A stretch of DNA of 42,674 nucleotides from contig NZ_WBMR01000070.1 of assembly GCF_008923365.1 (NCBI RefSeq), forward strand, positions 1 to 42,674, written 5' to 3'. Position numbers and translations under genes: made by a program. The notes beneath the pieces were generated by a model. It did not search any database, was not told the DNA's origin, and was given only the letters and a program-made list of their open reading frames with translations. This DNA comes from Actinomadura montaniterrae (GTDB lineage Bacteria > Actinomycetota > Actinomycetes > Streptosporangiales > Streptosporangiaceae). Of the stretch, positions 33,375 to 42,538 are shown in pieces; position 1 is the first letter of the stretch, and the number at the start of each line of letters is the position of its first letter.

Positions 33375-36107
33375 ATGATCCGTTCCAAGGTTCTGCTCCT
33401 CGCCGCCGCCGGGGTGTCCGCCGCCGTCGTGGCGCTGCCCGGCACAGCGCAGGCCGGCACAGCGCAGGCCGCGCTGAAGGCCGGGCACGCCCCGCAGTCC
33501 CCGGCCGGCCTCACCGTCGGCGACCAGGCCCGGCCGCTCAGCGTGGAGGGCGCGCCGCAGTTCGGGTGGCGGCCCCGCGACGCCGACCCCGGCGAGGTCC
33601 AGTCCGCCTACCAGATCGCCGTGCGCGACGCGTCCGGCAAGACCGTGTGGGACAGCGGCCGGGTGGCGTCGGCGAGCCAGGAGTACGTCCCGTACGGCGG
33701 GCCGGCGCTGGCGGCCGAGACGACCTACACCTGGAAGGTCCGCACCTGGGACCGCACCGGGAAGGCGTCGCCGTGGTCGCGGCCCGCGTCGTTCGACACC
33801 GGGCTGAGCGACGATCAGTGGGGCGCGTCCTGGATCCGCCGCACCACCGCCGAGTCCGACGACTACACCCTGGCCCGCAAGGACTTCACCGTCGGGACGT
33901 CGCCGGTCGTGCGGGCCCGCGTCCACATCTCCGCCGACCAGCAGTACGACCTGCGGCTCAACGGCGCGAGCGTCGACCGGGGACCGGCGTTCGAGTACGC
34001 CGACGACCTGTTCTACAAGACCGTCGACGTCACCTCGCAGCTCAAGGCGGGCGCCGACGCGACGCTCGGCGCGGTCTACCACTGGTACGGGTCCGGGCAG
34101 GGGCGGCCGAAGGGCGAGCCGGGGCTGCTGGTCCGGCTCGTCATCGACCACGCCGACGGCACCCGGCAGGTCGTCGTCAGCGACGGCACCTGGAAGGTGG
34201 CGCGCGGCCCCTGGAAGACGGCGCCGCGCCGCAACGGCGACGGGGGCGACTGGGTCGAGGACGTCGACGGCACCGCCGAGCCGCTCGGCTGGGACCGGCC
34301 CGGCTTCGACGCCTCGTCCTGGGCGGCGCCGCAGGTCGTCGGCGCGCACCCGACCTCGACGTTCAAGCACGTCCACGGGCAGGAGACGTCCCTGGCGTAC
34401 GAGACCGTCCGCCCGGTGAAGGTGACGAGGCTGGCGTCGGGTGCGCTCGTCGCCGACTTCGGCAAGGTGATCCCGGCGGTGCCGGTCGTCCGGTTCCGCG
34501 ACGGGACGGCCGGGCGGCACGTCGACATGCACGCCGGATATCTGCTCGCCGACGACGGCACGGTGTCGCGCTCCAAGGACGACAACCAGGACACCGACCT
34601 CACCTACGGCTACACCCAGCGCGACGGCGACCAGACGTTCCGCGCCTTCACCTACGAGGGCTTCCGCTACTTCGAGATCGGCCCCGACTCGGGGGTGGAC
34701 CCCGGCGACATCTCCGCCGTCGTGCAGCACAACTCCGTCGACCGCACCGCGACCGTCCGGACGTCCGACAAGGGGGTGAACGCGGCCTACGACATGATGG
34801 CCCGGTCGGCGCTGTACGGGTCGCAGTCGCAGTTCCTCGACACCCCGACCCGGGAGAAGGGCCAGTTCCTCGGCGACGCCGTCGACACCTCGACCGCCGC
34901 GATGGGCGCGTTCGGGGAGCGGCGCCTCACCCGGCAGGCGATCCGCGAGTTCATCGCCTCGCAGGCCCGGTACTGGCCGGACGGGCGGCTCAACTCCGTC
35001 TACCCGAACGGCGACGGCAAGCGCGACATCCCCGACTACACCGAGATGTTCCCGGGCTGGGTGTGGGACTACTACGAGCAGTCCGGCGACGCGACCACGC
35101 TCGCGCAGGCGTACCCCGTGATGAACGCGGTCGCCGGTTACGTACGCCGCTACATCGACTCAGGGACGGGCCTGGTCACCAACCTCGAAGGCGGCTCCGG
35201 CCAGTACAAGTACGGCATCGTCGACTGGCCCGCGACGATGCGCTACGGCCACGACATGGACACCGCCGCCCGCACGGTCATCAACGTGCTCGGCGTCGAC
35301 GTCCTGAACGCCACCGCCCGCGCCGCCGACGCGCTCGGCAAGTCCGACGAGGCCGCCGCCCTGCGCAAGGAGGCCGGCACCCTCACCGGCACCATCAACG
35401 CCAAGCTCCGCCGCGCCGACGGCATCTACATCGACGGCCTGAAGAGCGACGGCACGCAGAGCACGCACGCCTCGCAGATCGCCAACGCCTACGCGGTCGC
35501 GTACGGGGTCGCGCCCGCCGAGTCCCGCGAGGCGATCGGCTCCTACATCGCCGGGCTCGGCATGCAGATGGGACCGATGACCGCGCACCGGCTGCTCCAG
35601 GCGCTCGACGCCACCGGACGCACCGGCGACGTCGTCACCCGCCTGACCGACACCAAGGGACCCGGCTGGGGCAACATCCTCGCGCGCGGCGGCACGTTCA
35701 CCTGGGAGTCGTGGGACGCGCCGGAGACCGGGCAGAGCTTCTCGCACCCGTGGGGCTCGACGTCCCTGGTCGACGTGCAGCGGTCCCTCCTCGGCGTCAC
35801 CGTGACCGCCCCGGCGTCCGCGTCGGTCCGGATCCAGCCGCCGCTGTCCGGCCTGAGCGGCGCGACGGGCACGGTCCCGCTCCAGCGCGGTGACGTCGGC
35901 GTCCAGTGGAAGCGGCAGGGGAACGGCGTCTCGCTCTCGGTGAACGTCCCGGTCAACGTCACGGCCGAGATCCGCGTCCCCGCGCGGTCGGCGAGCGACG
36001 TCCGCGTGTCCGGGCCGGGCGGCGCCCGCTTCACCGGCATGCAGGGCGGCTACGCGGTCTTCCAGGCCGGGTCCGGCCGCCTCACCTTCCACTCCACGCA
36101 CGCCTGA
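33375..36107 (+). CDS. Secreted GH78 alpha-L-rhamnosidase, 910 residues
   Basis: A Sec signal peptide has two consecutive AQA cleavage-type sites created by a 15-base tandem duplication. It is followed by an FnIII-like domain (about 45-145), the rhamnosidase N-domain (about 155-300), a concanavalin-like domain, the (alpha/alpha)6 barrel and a C-terminal sandwich. DTPTREKGQFLGD (489-501) holds the general acid Glu494, and FTWESWD holds Glu778 as candidate base. Its domain set is the plain GH78 architecture without nested binding modules. It follows the GH106 stop by 31 bases with GGAGG before the ATG and precedes the next GH78 by 11 bases. Confidence 0.93.
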   Translation: MIRSKVLLLAAAGVSAAVVALPGTAQAGTAQAALKAGHAPQSPAGLTVGDQARPLSVEGAPQFGWRPRDADPGEVQSAYQIAVRDASGKTVWDSGRVASASQEYVPYGGPALAAETTYTWKVRTWDRTGKASPWSRPASFDTGLSDDQWGASWIRRTTAESDDYTLARKDFTVGTSPVVRARVHISADQQYDLRLNGASVDRGPAFEYADDLFYKTVDVTSQLKAGADATLGAVYHWYGSGQGRPKGEPGLLVRLVIDHADGTRQVVVSDGTWKVARGPWKTAPRRNGDGGDWVEDVDGTAEPLGWDRPGFDASSWAAPQVVGAHPTSTFKHVHGQETSLAYETVRPVKVTRLASGALVADFGKVIPAVPVVRFRDGTAGRHVDMHAGYLLADDGTVSRSKDDNQDTDLTYGYTQRDGDQTFRAFTYEGFRYFEIGPDSGVDPGDISAVVQHNSVDRTATVRTSDKGVNAAYDMMARSALYGSQSQFLDTPTREKGQFLGDAVDTSTAAMGAFGERRLTRQAIREFIASQARYWPDGRLNSVYPNGDGKRDIPDYTEMFPGWVWDYYEQSGDATTLAQAYPVMNAVAGYVRRYIDSGTGLVTNLEGGSGQYKYGIVDWPATMRYGHDMDTAARTVINVLGVDVLNATARAADALGKSDEAAALRKEAGTLTGTINAKLRRADGIYIDGLKSDGTQSTHASQIANAYAVAYGVAPAESREAIGSYIAGLGMQMGPMTAHRLLQALDATGRTGDVVTRLTDTKGPGWGNILARGGTFTWESWDAPETGQSFSHPWGSTSLVDVQRSLLGVTVTAPASASVRIQPPLSGLSGATGTVPLQRGDVGVQWKRQGNGVSLSVNVPVNVTAEIRVPARSASDVRVSGPGGARFTGMQGGYAVFQAGSGRLTFHSTHA
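33441..33470 (+). repeat. Perfect 15-base tandem duplication in a signal peptide
   Basis: The unit GGCACAGCGCAGGCC occurs twice without change (33441-33455 and 33456-33470). It encodes GTAQA twice at the predicted signal peptidase site of the 910-residue GH78 enzyme. It is in frame and leaves two possible cleavage points. Confidence 0.85.
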
Positions 36108-36118
36108 AGGGCCTTTCG

Positions 36119-39100
36119 ATGACGAATGAGCTGAGCAGGAGACGATTCGTGCAGGCGGGCGGCGTCACGGCCGCCGCCGTGACCGCCACCGGCGTGCTGC
36201 CGTCCGCGGCGAGCGCCGCGCCCGCGGCGCCCGCCCGCGCCAGGACGCTGACGCCCACCGGCCTCCAGGCCGCGCACCTGCGGTCCCCGCTGGGGATCGA
36301 CGCGGCGAACCCGACGCTGAGCTGGCGGTTCGCCGCCGGGCCGCGCAACGCGGCGCAGACCGCGTACCAGGTCCGCGCGGCGAGCGACGACGCCCGCCTG
36401 CACCGCCCCGACCTGTGGGACTCCGGCAAGGTCGCCGGGAGCGCGGTCTCGGCCGCCTACGCCGGACGCGGCCTCGGCTCGCGGCAGCGCGTGTCGTGGC
36501 AGGTGAGGGTGTGGGACGAGCGGGGCCGCGCGTCCGCGTGGAGCGAGCCCGCGCACTTCGAGACCGGCCTGCTCGCGGCGTCCGACTGGATGGCGCAGTG
36601 GATCGGGAACCCGGCCTGGTCGGACCCGCAGCCGACTCCGGCGACGGTCGCGTTCCCCGCCCGCACCGCCCGGTACGTGCGGCTGAACGTGACCCGGCTC
36701 GGCCTCCCGATCAAGGAGGGCTGGCCGTACAAGGTGTCGCGGCTGCAGCTCGCCGAGGTCCAGGTGCAGGACGGCGCGTCGGGCGCCGACGTGGCGCTGC
36801 ACGCGCCGGTGACGGCGTCGGAGAGCTACACCGTCGCGGGCCAGTGGGAGCCGAAGGCGATCACCGACGGCTCGCTGACCAGCGACGCCGCGCCGTTCGG
36901 CTACACGAGCATGCAGTACCAGGACCAGGACCTCGCCTCTCCGATCTGGGTGCAGATCGACCTCGGCGAGGAGCGGCGGTTCGACCGGGTCCTGCTCTAC
37001 CCGCGCACCGACGTGATGACCGACGACGGGAGGACGGCCAACTTCCCCGAGGACTTCACCGTCCAGACCTCCTCTGACGGCAAGACGTTCGACACGGCCG
37101 CCACGGTCAAGGGGCAGCAGGCCCCGCCGCCGCTGCACGCCCAGCCCGAAGCGCTCCCGCTGTTCAAGAAGGAGTTCGACCTCGGCAAGCGCGTCCGGTC
37201 GGCACGGCTGTACGCGACGGCGCTCGGCGTCCTCGACGTCACCGTGAACGGGCGGCCGGTGAGCGACGCCGTCCTCGAACCGCCCTACACCGCGTACAAG
37301 CAGCGCATCGTCTACTCGACCTACGACGTGACGCGGCTGCTGCGCAAGGGCGGCAACACCGTCCAGGCCGAGGTCGGCAACGGCATGGCGAACGTCCCGG
37401 CCACGCCGGGCCGCTACCAGAAGCTCACCCGCTCGGACGGCCGGCCCGCGTTCCTCGGCCAGCTCGAGATCACCTACACCGACGGGTCGCGCGAGGTCGT
37501 CGCGTCGGACACGTCGTGGAAGACCGCGCTCGGCGCCACCACGTTCAGCAGCTGGTACGGCGGCGAGGACTTCGACGCCCGCCGCGCCCCGTCCGGCTGG
37601 ACGGCCGCCGTCCGCCGCGACGCGCCGACCGCGAAGCTCACCGCCCGGATGGCCCCGCCGATCGAGCGCGCCGGGACCTTCCGCACGCAGAAGATCACGC
37701 AGCCGAAGGACGGCGTGTACGTCGTCGACCTCGGCACGAACTTCGCCGGCTGGGCGCAGCTGCGGGTCAGCGGCCCGGCGGGGACGAAGGTGACGATGCG
37801 TCCCGGCGAGCTGCTCAACGCCGACGGAACCGTCAGCCAGAACACGACCGGCTCGCCGATCTGGGACACCTACACCCTGTCCGGGAACGGCACCGAGACC
37901 TGGCATCCCCGGTTCTGCTACCACGGCTTCCGGTACGTGCAGCTCGAAGGGCTGCCGTCCGCGCCGGACGACGGCACCGTCACCGGCATCGCGCTGCGCG
38001 CCGCCAACGACACGGCGGGCTCGTTCACCAGCTCGCACGGCCTGCTCAACGACATCCACCGGATCATCGACCGGGCCGTGCAGAGCAACATGTACTCGGT
38101 CCTCACCGACTGCCCGCACCGCGAGAAGCTCGGCTGGCTGGAGCAGGCGAACCTGGTCTTCCCGGCCGTCGCCCGCAACTACGACGTGACCGCCTACTAC
38201 GGCGAGATCGTCCGCGACATCGCCGAGGCGCAGACGCCCGACGGGCTCGTCCCGGACATCGCGCCCGAGTACACGGTGTTCTCCGGCGGGTTCCGCGACG
38301 ACCCGAACTGGGGCAACGTCATCGTGTTCGCGCCCTGGCAGATGTACCGGGCGTACGGGGACGAGGCCACGCTCCGCACCTACTACCCGAACATGGTGCG
38401 GTACGTGGACTACCTGTCGTCCAAGGCGAAGGGGAACCTGCTCGACTACGGCCTCGGCGACTGGATCACCTTCGACAACAGCACCCCGCTCGGCGTCACC
38501 GCCACCTTCGGCTACCACCGGGCGGTCACGGCGCTGGCGTCCATCGCGAAGGTCATCGGCAAGGACGACGACGCCGCCAAGTACACCAAGCTCGCCGGGG
38601 ACATCGGCGACGCGTTCAACGGCAAGTACGCGACCGGCGACACCTACGGATCCGGCAGCCAGGCGTGCGACGCGCTCGCCCTCGACATGGGGATCGTGCC
38701 CGCCGCGTCCAAGGACAGGGTGCTCGCCCACCTCGTCCAGAGCATCACCGCGAAGGGCTACCACCTCACCGTCGGGGAGATCGCGCTGCCGTCGGTGTTC
38801 CGGGTGCTGTCGGCCGCCGGGCGCGACGACGTCATCCACGCCGTCGCGACCCAGACCGGCAACCCCAGCTACGGCTACCAGGTGGTACACGGCGCGACGT
38901 CGCTGACGGAGAACTGGGACGGCCCCACGTCCGGGAACTCGCAGAACCACTTCATGCTCGGCGCGATCGACGAGTGGTTCCACGCCGGGCTCGCCGGGCT
39001 GTCGCAGACCGACGGGTCGGTCGGGTACGCGTCCCTGCTCGTCCGCCCGGCCGTGGTCGGCGACATCACCCGCGCCGCCGCGACCTACGAGACGCCGCGC

Positions 39101-39316
39101 GGCCGGGCCGCCGTGTCGTGGCGCCGCACCGGCAAGACGCTGCGCCTCGACGCCACCGTCCCGCCCAACACGACGGCGCGCGTCGAGTTCCCGCTGTTCG
39201 GCGGCAAGACCCCGCCCGAGGCGCCCAAGGACGCGAAGTGGGTCGGCATCGAGAACGACCGGGCCGTCTTCCAGATCGGCTCCGGTGATTGGACCTTTGA
39301 AGGAGCCGCCAAGTGA
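36119..39316 (+). CDS. Tat-exported GH78 alpha-L-rhamnosidase, 1065 residues
   Basis: The N-terminus NELSRRRFVQAGG is a twin-arginine signal, followed by an Ala/Val/Thr core ending near AASA. The domain order matches the 1320-residue GH78: FnIII-like sandwich, nested discoidin-like module (about 170-340), rhamnosidase N-domain, (alpha/alpha)6 barrel and C-terminal sandwich. It lacks that protein's two extra C-terminal modules. DCPHREKLGWLE contains the general acid Glu669, and LTENWD contains Glu931 as candidate base. ATG at 36119 is 11 bases after the previous stop, with GAAGG upstream. The stop overlaps the next start as GTGA. Blocks of up to 47 identical bases are shared with the 1320-residue gene. 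Confidence 0.93.
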   Translation: MTNELSRRRFVQAGGVTAAAVTATGVLPSAASAAPAAPARARTLTPTGLQAAHLRSPLGIDAANPTLSWRFAAGPRNAAQTAYQVRAASDDARLHRPDLWDSGKVAGSAVSAAYAGRGLGSRQRVSWQVRVWDERGRASAWSEPAHFETGLLAASDWMAQWIGNPAWSDPQPTPATVAFPARTARYVRLNVTRLGLPIKEGWPYKVSRLQLAEVQVQDGASGADVALHAPVTASESYTVAGQWEPKAITDGSLTSDAAPFGYTSMQYQDQDLASPIWVQIDLGEERRFDRVLLYPRTDVMTDDGRTANFPEDFTVQTSSDGKTFDTAATVKGQQAPPPLHAQPEALPLFKKEFDLGKRVRSARLYATALGVLDVTVNGRPVSDAVLEPPYTAYKQRIVYSTYDVTRLLRKGGNTVQAEVGNGMANVPATPGRYQKLTRSDGRPAFLGQLEITYTDGSREVVASDTSWKTALGATTFSSWYGGEDFDARRAPSGWTAAVRRDAPTAKLTARMAPPIERAGTFRTQKITQPKDGVYVVDLGTNFAGWAQLRVSGPAGTKVTMRPGELLNADGTVSQNTTGSPIWDTYTLSGNGTETWHPRFCYHGFRYVQLEGLPSAPDDGTVTGIALRAANDTAGSFTSSHGLLNDIHRIIDRAVQSNMYSVLTDCPHREKLGWLEQANLVFPAVARNYDVTAYYGEIVRDIAEAQTPDGLVPDIAPEYTVFSGGFRDDPNWGNVIVFAPWQMYRAYGDEATLRTYYPNMVRYVDYLSSKAKGNLLDYGLGDWITFDNSTPLGVTATFGYHRAVTALASIAKVIGKDDDAAKYTKLAGDIGDAFNGKYATGDTYGSGSQACDALALDMGIVPAASKDRVLAHLVQSITAKGYHLTVGEIALPSVFRVLSAAGRDDVIHAVATQTGNPSYGYQVVHGATSLTENWDGPTSGNSQNHFMLGAIDEWFHAGLAGLSQTDGSVGYASLLVRPAVVGDITRAAATYETPRGRAAVSWRRTGKTLRLDATVPPNTTARVEFPLFGGKTPPEAPKDAKWVGIENDRAVFQIGSGDWTFEGAAK

Positions 39317-42300
39317 GCAACGACGGGCTGAGCAGGCGCCGGTTCCTCGGCGCGTCCGCGATCGGTGCGACCGGCGCGATCGTGCTCGGGCACGCCGGGA
39401 CGGCGGCCGCCGCCGCACCCGCCGGAAAGGGCGTCGCGGCGCGCACGCCGTCCGGGCTGCTGACGTCGCTGCTCCCGGACGGCCTCGGCGTCACGGCGGC
39501 GAAGCCGCGGCTGAGCTGGCAGGTCGCCGACCTCGGCCCCGGGACGAAGCAGACGCACTACCAGGTGCAGTTCGCCACGACCCCGTCGCGGCTGGCCAGG
39601 GGGCCGCGGCACTGGGACAGCGGGCGCGTCGCGTCGGCCGCGTCGGTCGCCGTCCCGTACGGCGGGCCGGCGCTGGCGGCCGGGACGGCGTACTGGTGGC
39701 GGGTCCGGACATTCGACGGGCCGAAGGCGTCCCGCTGGTCGGAGCCGTCGCTGGTCGCGACCGGCCTGGACGGCTGGAAGGCCCAGCCGATCTGGGTCCC
39801 GGCCGCCACGGCGCCCGGCGACGGTGTCCTCAAGGCGCGGGTGCAGATCACCTCCGTGGCGGCGGGCCTGTGGTTCCGCGCGTCCTCGGCGAGCGCGAAC
39901 AACCTGTGGCAGTTGCGCGCCGGGTCGCCGGGCGTGCTGAAGAAGCACGTGTGCGTGAACGGGACGTACCGGGTGCTGGAGGAGAAGGCACTCGGCATCC
40001 CGATCGAGACGGGCCGCTGGTACGAGGTCGCCGTCGAGATGAAGGGCTCGACGTTCACGACCTCGATCGACGGCACGGCCGTCGACACCACGACCGACGG
40101 CACGTACGCCACCGGCACCGTCGGGATGCGCAACGGGTCGACCGAGGCGAACCAGTGGGACTCGGTCACCTTCACCTCGCCCGACGGCAAGGCCCTCATC
40201 AGCGAGGACTTCACCGGCGGCCCCGGCACGTTCACCGCCGGGACCGTCGCCGACGGCGTCCTGACGCTCGGCAAGGGGCAGTCGACGCTGTCGTCGGCGG
40301 GCGCGGCGGACGACGACTGGGCGCTGCTGCGCACCGAGTTCACCCCGGCGCGCAAGCCGATCGCCGCCGCCGTCCTGCACGTCGCCGCGCAGTCGCCCAC
40401 GCCGGTCCGGCAGTACCCGGCGAAGATCTGGGTGAACGGCGAGGTCGCCGGGTTCGCGTCCCAGCGGGCCGGGGCGGGCGCGCCGCGCTACCACTCGTTC
40501 GACGTCACCGGCCTGCTGGAACCGGGCCGCCGCAACGCGCTGGCCGCCCTCGCGTTCACGACGGAGGACAAGCGGTTCGTCGCGCAGCTCGCCGTCACCT
40601 ACGCCGACGGGACCACCGCGACCTTCGCCAGCGGCAAGGCGTGGAAGGCGCGCCGCCAGGCCGGGATGCTGCGCGACGCCGGCACGATCGGCACGTCCTA
40701 CTACGTCGGGCCGCAGGAGTACTGGGACCTGCGCAACGAGCCGGCCGGCTGGACGAGTCCCGGCTTCGACGACTCCGGCTGGGACGCCGCGCAGGTCAAG
40801 CCCGCGATCGACGGGCTGGTGCCCGCGCTCGTCGAGCCGGTCCGGCTGCACGACGTCCGGCCCGCGTCGGTGCGGAAGGTGTCGTCCGGCACCTGGCTCG
40901 TGGACCTCGGCAAGGAGATCGCGGGCGGGCTGCGGCTGTCGGTGCGCGGCAAGGCCGGGCAGACGATCGAGGTCCGGCTCGGCGAAGAGCTGAACACCGA
41001 CGGGACCGTGAAGTACGCGCTGCGTGCCGGCGTCACCTACAAGGAGGTCTGGACGCTGCGCGACGGCCTCCAGTCCGCCGAGCACTGGGGCTACCGCGGC
41101 TTCCGCTACGCGCAGCTGATCTGCGACGACGACCTCGACCTGTCGGACGCCGTCACCGGCCGGGCCTGGCGGCTCGACTGGCGCGGCTCCGACGCCTCGT
41201 TCTCCAGCTCCAACCACGACCTCGACCGCGTGTACGAGATGTGCCGGTACTCGATCGAGGCGACGCGCGGCGACCTCTACATCGACACCCCGACCCGGGA
41301 GCGCGGCCCCTACGAGGGCGACGCGCTGATCAACCAGGCGTCGGAGTACGCGGTGCAGCGGTCGTTCGCGCTGGCCCGCGCGTCCGACGCCTACCTGGCC
41401 CGCAACCACACCTGGCCCACCGAGTACCGGCTGATGAACGTGATGTCGGCGTGGCAGGACTACCTGCACACCGGCGACCCCGAGCAGCTCGCCGCCGACT
41501 ACGACATCCTCGCGACCAAGCACCTGACGTCCTACCTCGGCGACGACGGCCTGGTCCACAAGAAGCCGGGCGCGTCCAGCCAGGACCTCGGCGACCTGGT
41601 CGACTGGCCGGTGTCCAACCGGGACGGCTACGTGTTCACCGAGGTCAACACCGTGGTGAACGCCTGCCAGTACGCCGCGTTCGCCGCGATGGCCGGCATC
41701 GCGGCCGTCCTCGGCAAGACCGCCGACGCCAAGACCTGGCGGGCGAAGGCCGACGCGCTCGCGAACGCGATGCGCACGACGCTGCTGGACGCGTCCAACG
41801 GCCGGTTCGTGGACGGCGCCGGCACGACCCACAGCGCGCAGCACGCCACCGCGTTCCCGGTCGCGCTCGGCGTCGCCGGGCCCGGCACCGTCCCGGACCC
41901 GGTCGTGAAGGCGCTCGGCGAGACGCTCGCCGCCGGCGGCATGAAGGTCAGCGTCTACGGCGCCCAGTTCCTGCTGGACGCGCTGTTCGCGACGGGCCGG
42001 GCGGCGGACGCGATCGGGCTGATGACCGCCACCGGGACGAACTCCTGGCTGCACCTCATGGACGACCTCGGCGCGACCATCGTCGGCGAGGCGTGGGACC
42101 CGTCGCTCAAGAGCAACATGACGTTCTCGCACGCCTGGGGCTCGGCGCCCGCGAACGTGATCCCCCGCCGCGTGCTCGGCGTGGAGATCACCGCGCCGGG
42201 CGCCGCGGAGATCGAGGTGCGGCCCCGGCCCGGCGCCCTCACCCGCGTCTCCGGCACCGTGCCGACGATCCGCGGCCCCGTCGCCGTCGCGCTCGACCGC

Positions 42301-42507
42301 GCGAAGGGCTACCGCCTCGACGTCGACGTGCCGCCGAACACCGCCGCCCGGATCGTCGTGGAGCTCGGCGGCACCGACCCCCGGGACGTCCGCGTCACCG
42401 GGTCCAACGCCCGCGCCCCCCGCGCCACGAGCCGGGACGCGACCGGACCGCTGCTCGCCATCGGCCCGGTCGGCTCCGGCCGCACCACCGTGATCGCGCG
42501 CACCTGA
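39313..42507 (+). CDS. Tat-exported GH78 alpha-L-rhamnosidase with nested binding module, 1064 residues
   Basis: The GTG start at 39313 overlaps the previous stop and has AAGGAG upstream. The signal GLSRRRFLGASA is twin-arginine type. An FnIII-like domain (about 45-150) is followed by a concanavalin-like module (about 170-325; GRWYEVAVEMKGSTF, TTSIDGTAVDTT) placed inside the GH78 scaffold. The rhamnosidase N-domain, (alpha/alpha)6 barrel and C-terminal sandwich follow. DTPTRERGPYEGD (658-670) has the general acid Glu663 with Arg in place of the usual Lys after it, and GEAWD has Glu926 as candidate base. The nested module resembles that of the GH43-like protein. It is followed by 31 bases and another exported protein. 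Confidence 0.92.
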   Translation: MSNDGLSRRRFLGASAIGATGAIVLGHAGTAAAAAPAGKGVAARTPSGLLTSLLPDGLGVTAAKPRLSWQVADLGPGTKQTHYQVQFATTPSRLARGPRHWDSGRVASAASVAVPYGGPALAAGTAYWWRVRTFDGPKASRWSEPSLVATGLDGWKAQPIWVPAATAPGDGVLKARVQITSVAAGLWFRASSASANNLWQLRAGSPGVLKKHVCVNGTYRVLEEKALGIPIETGRWYEVAVEMKGSTFTTSIDGTAVDTTTDGTYATGTVGMRNGSTEANQWDSVTFTSPDGKALISEDFTGGPGTFTAGTVADGVLTLGKGQSTLSSAGAADDDWALLRTEFTPARKPIAAAVLHVAAQSPTPVRQYPAKIWVNGEVAGFASQRAGAGAPRYHSFDVTGLLEPGRRNALAALAFTTEDKRFVAQLAVTYADGTTATFASGKAWKARRQAGMLRDAGTIGTSYYVGPQEYWDLRNEPAGWTSPGFDDSGWDAAQVKPAIDGLVPALVEPVRLHDVRPASVRKVSSGTWLVDLGKEIAGGLRLSVRGKAGQTIEVRLGEELNTDGTVKYALRAGVTYKEVWTLRDGLQSAEHWGYRGFRYAQLICDDDLDLSDAVTGRAWRLDWRGSDASFSSSNHDLDRVYEMCRYSIEATRGDLYIDTPTRERGPYEGDALINQASEYAVQRSFALARASDAYLARNHTWPTEYRLMNVMSAWQDYLHTGDPEQLAADYDILATKHLTSYLGDDGLVHKKPGASSQDLGDLVDWPVSNRDGYVFTEVNTVVNACQYAAFAAMAGIAAVLGKTADAKTWRAKADALANAMRTTLLDASNGRFVDGAGTTHSAQHATAFPVALGVAGPGTVPDPVVKALGETLAAGGMKVSVYGAQFLLDALFATGRAADAIGLMTATGTNSWLHLMDDLGATIVGEAWDPSLKSNMTFSHAWGSAPANVIPRRVLGVEITAPGAAEIEVRPRPGALTRVSGTVPTIRGPVAVALDRAKGYRLDVDVPPNTAARIVVELGGTDPRDVRVTGSNARAPRATSRDATGPLLAIGPVGSGRTTVIART

Positions 42508-42538
42508 CCCGCGCGATCGGACCAGGAGGAAGACGAAC

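Noticed and set aside
36050..39418. Long minus-strand frame opposite the 1065-residue GH78
   Set aside because: Composition is that of an antisense shadow and it crosses two real gene boundaries.
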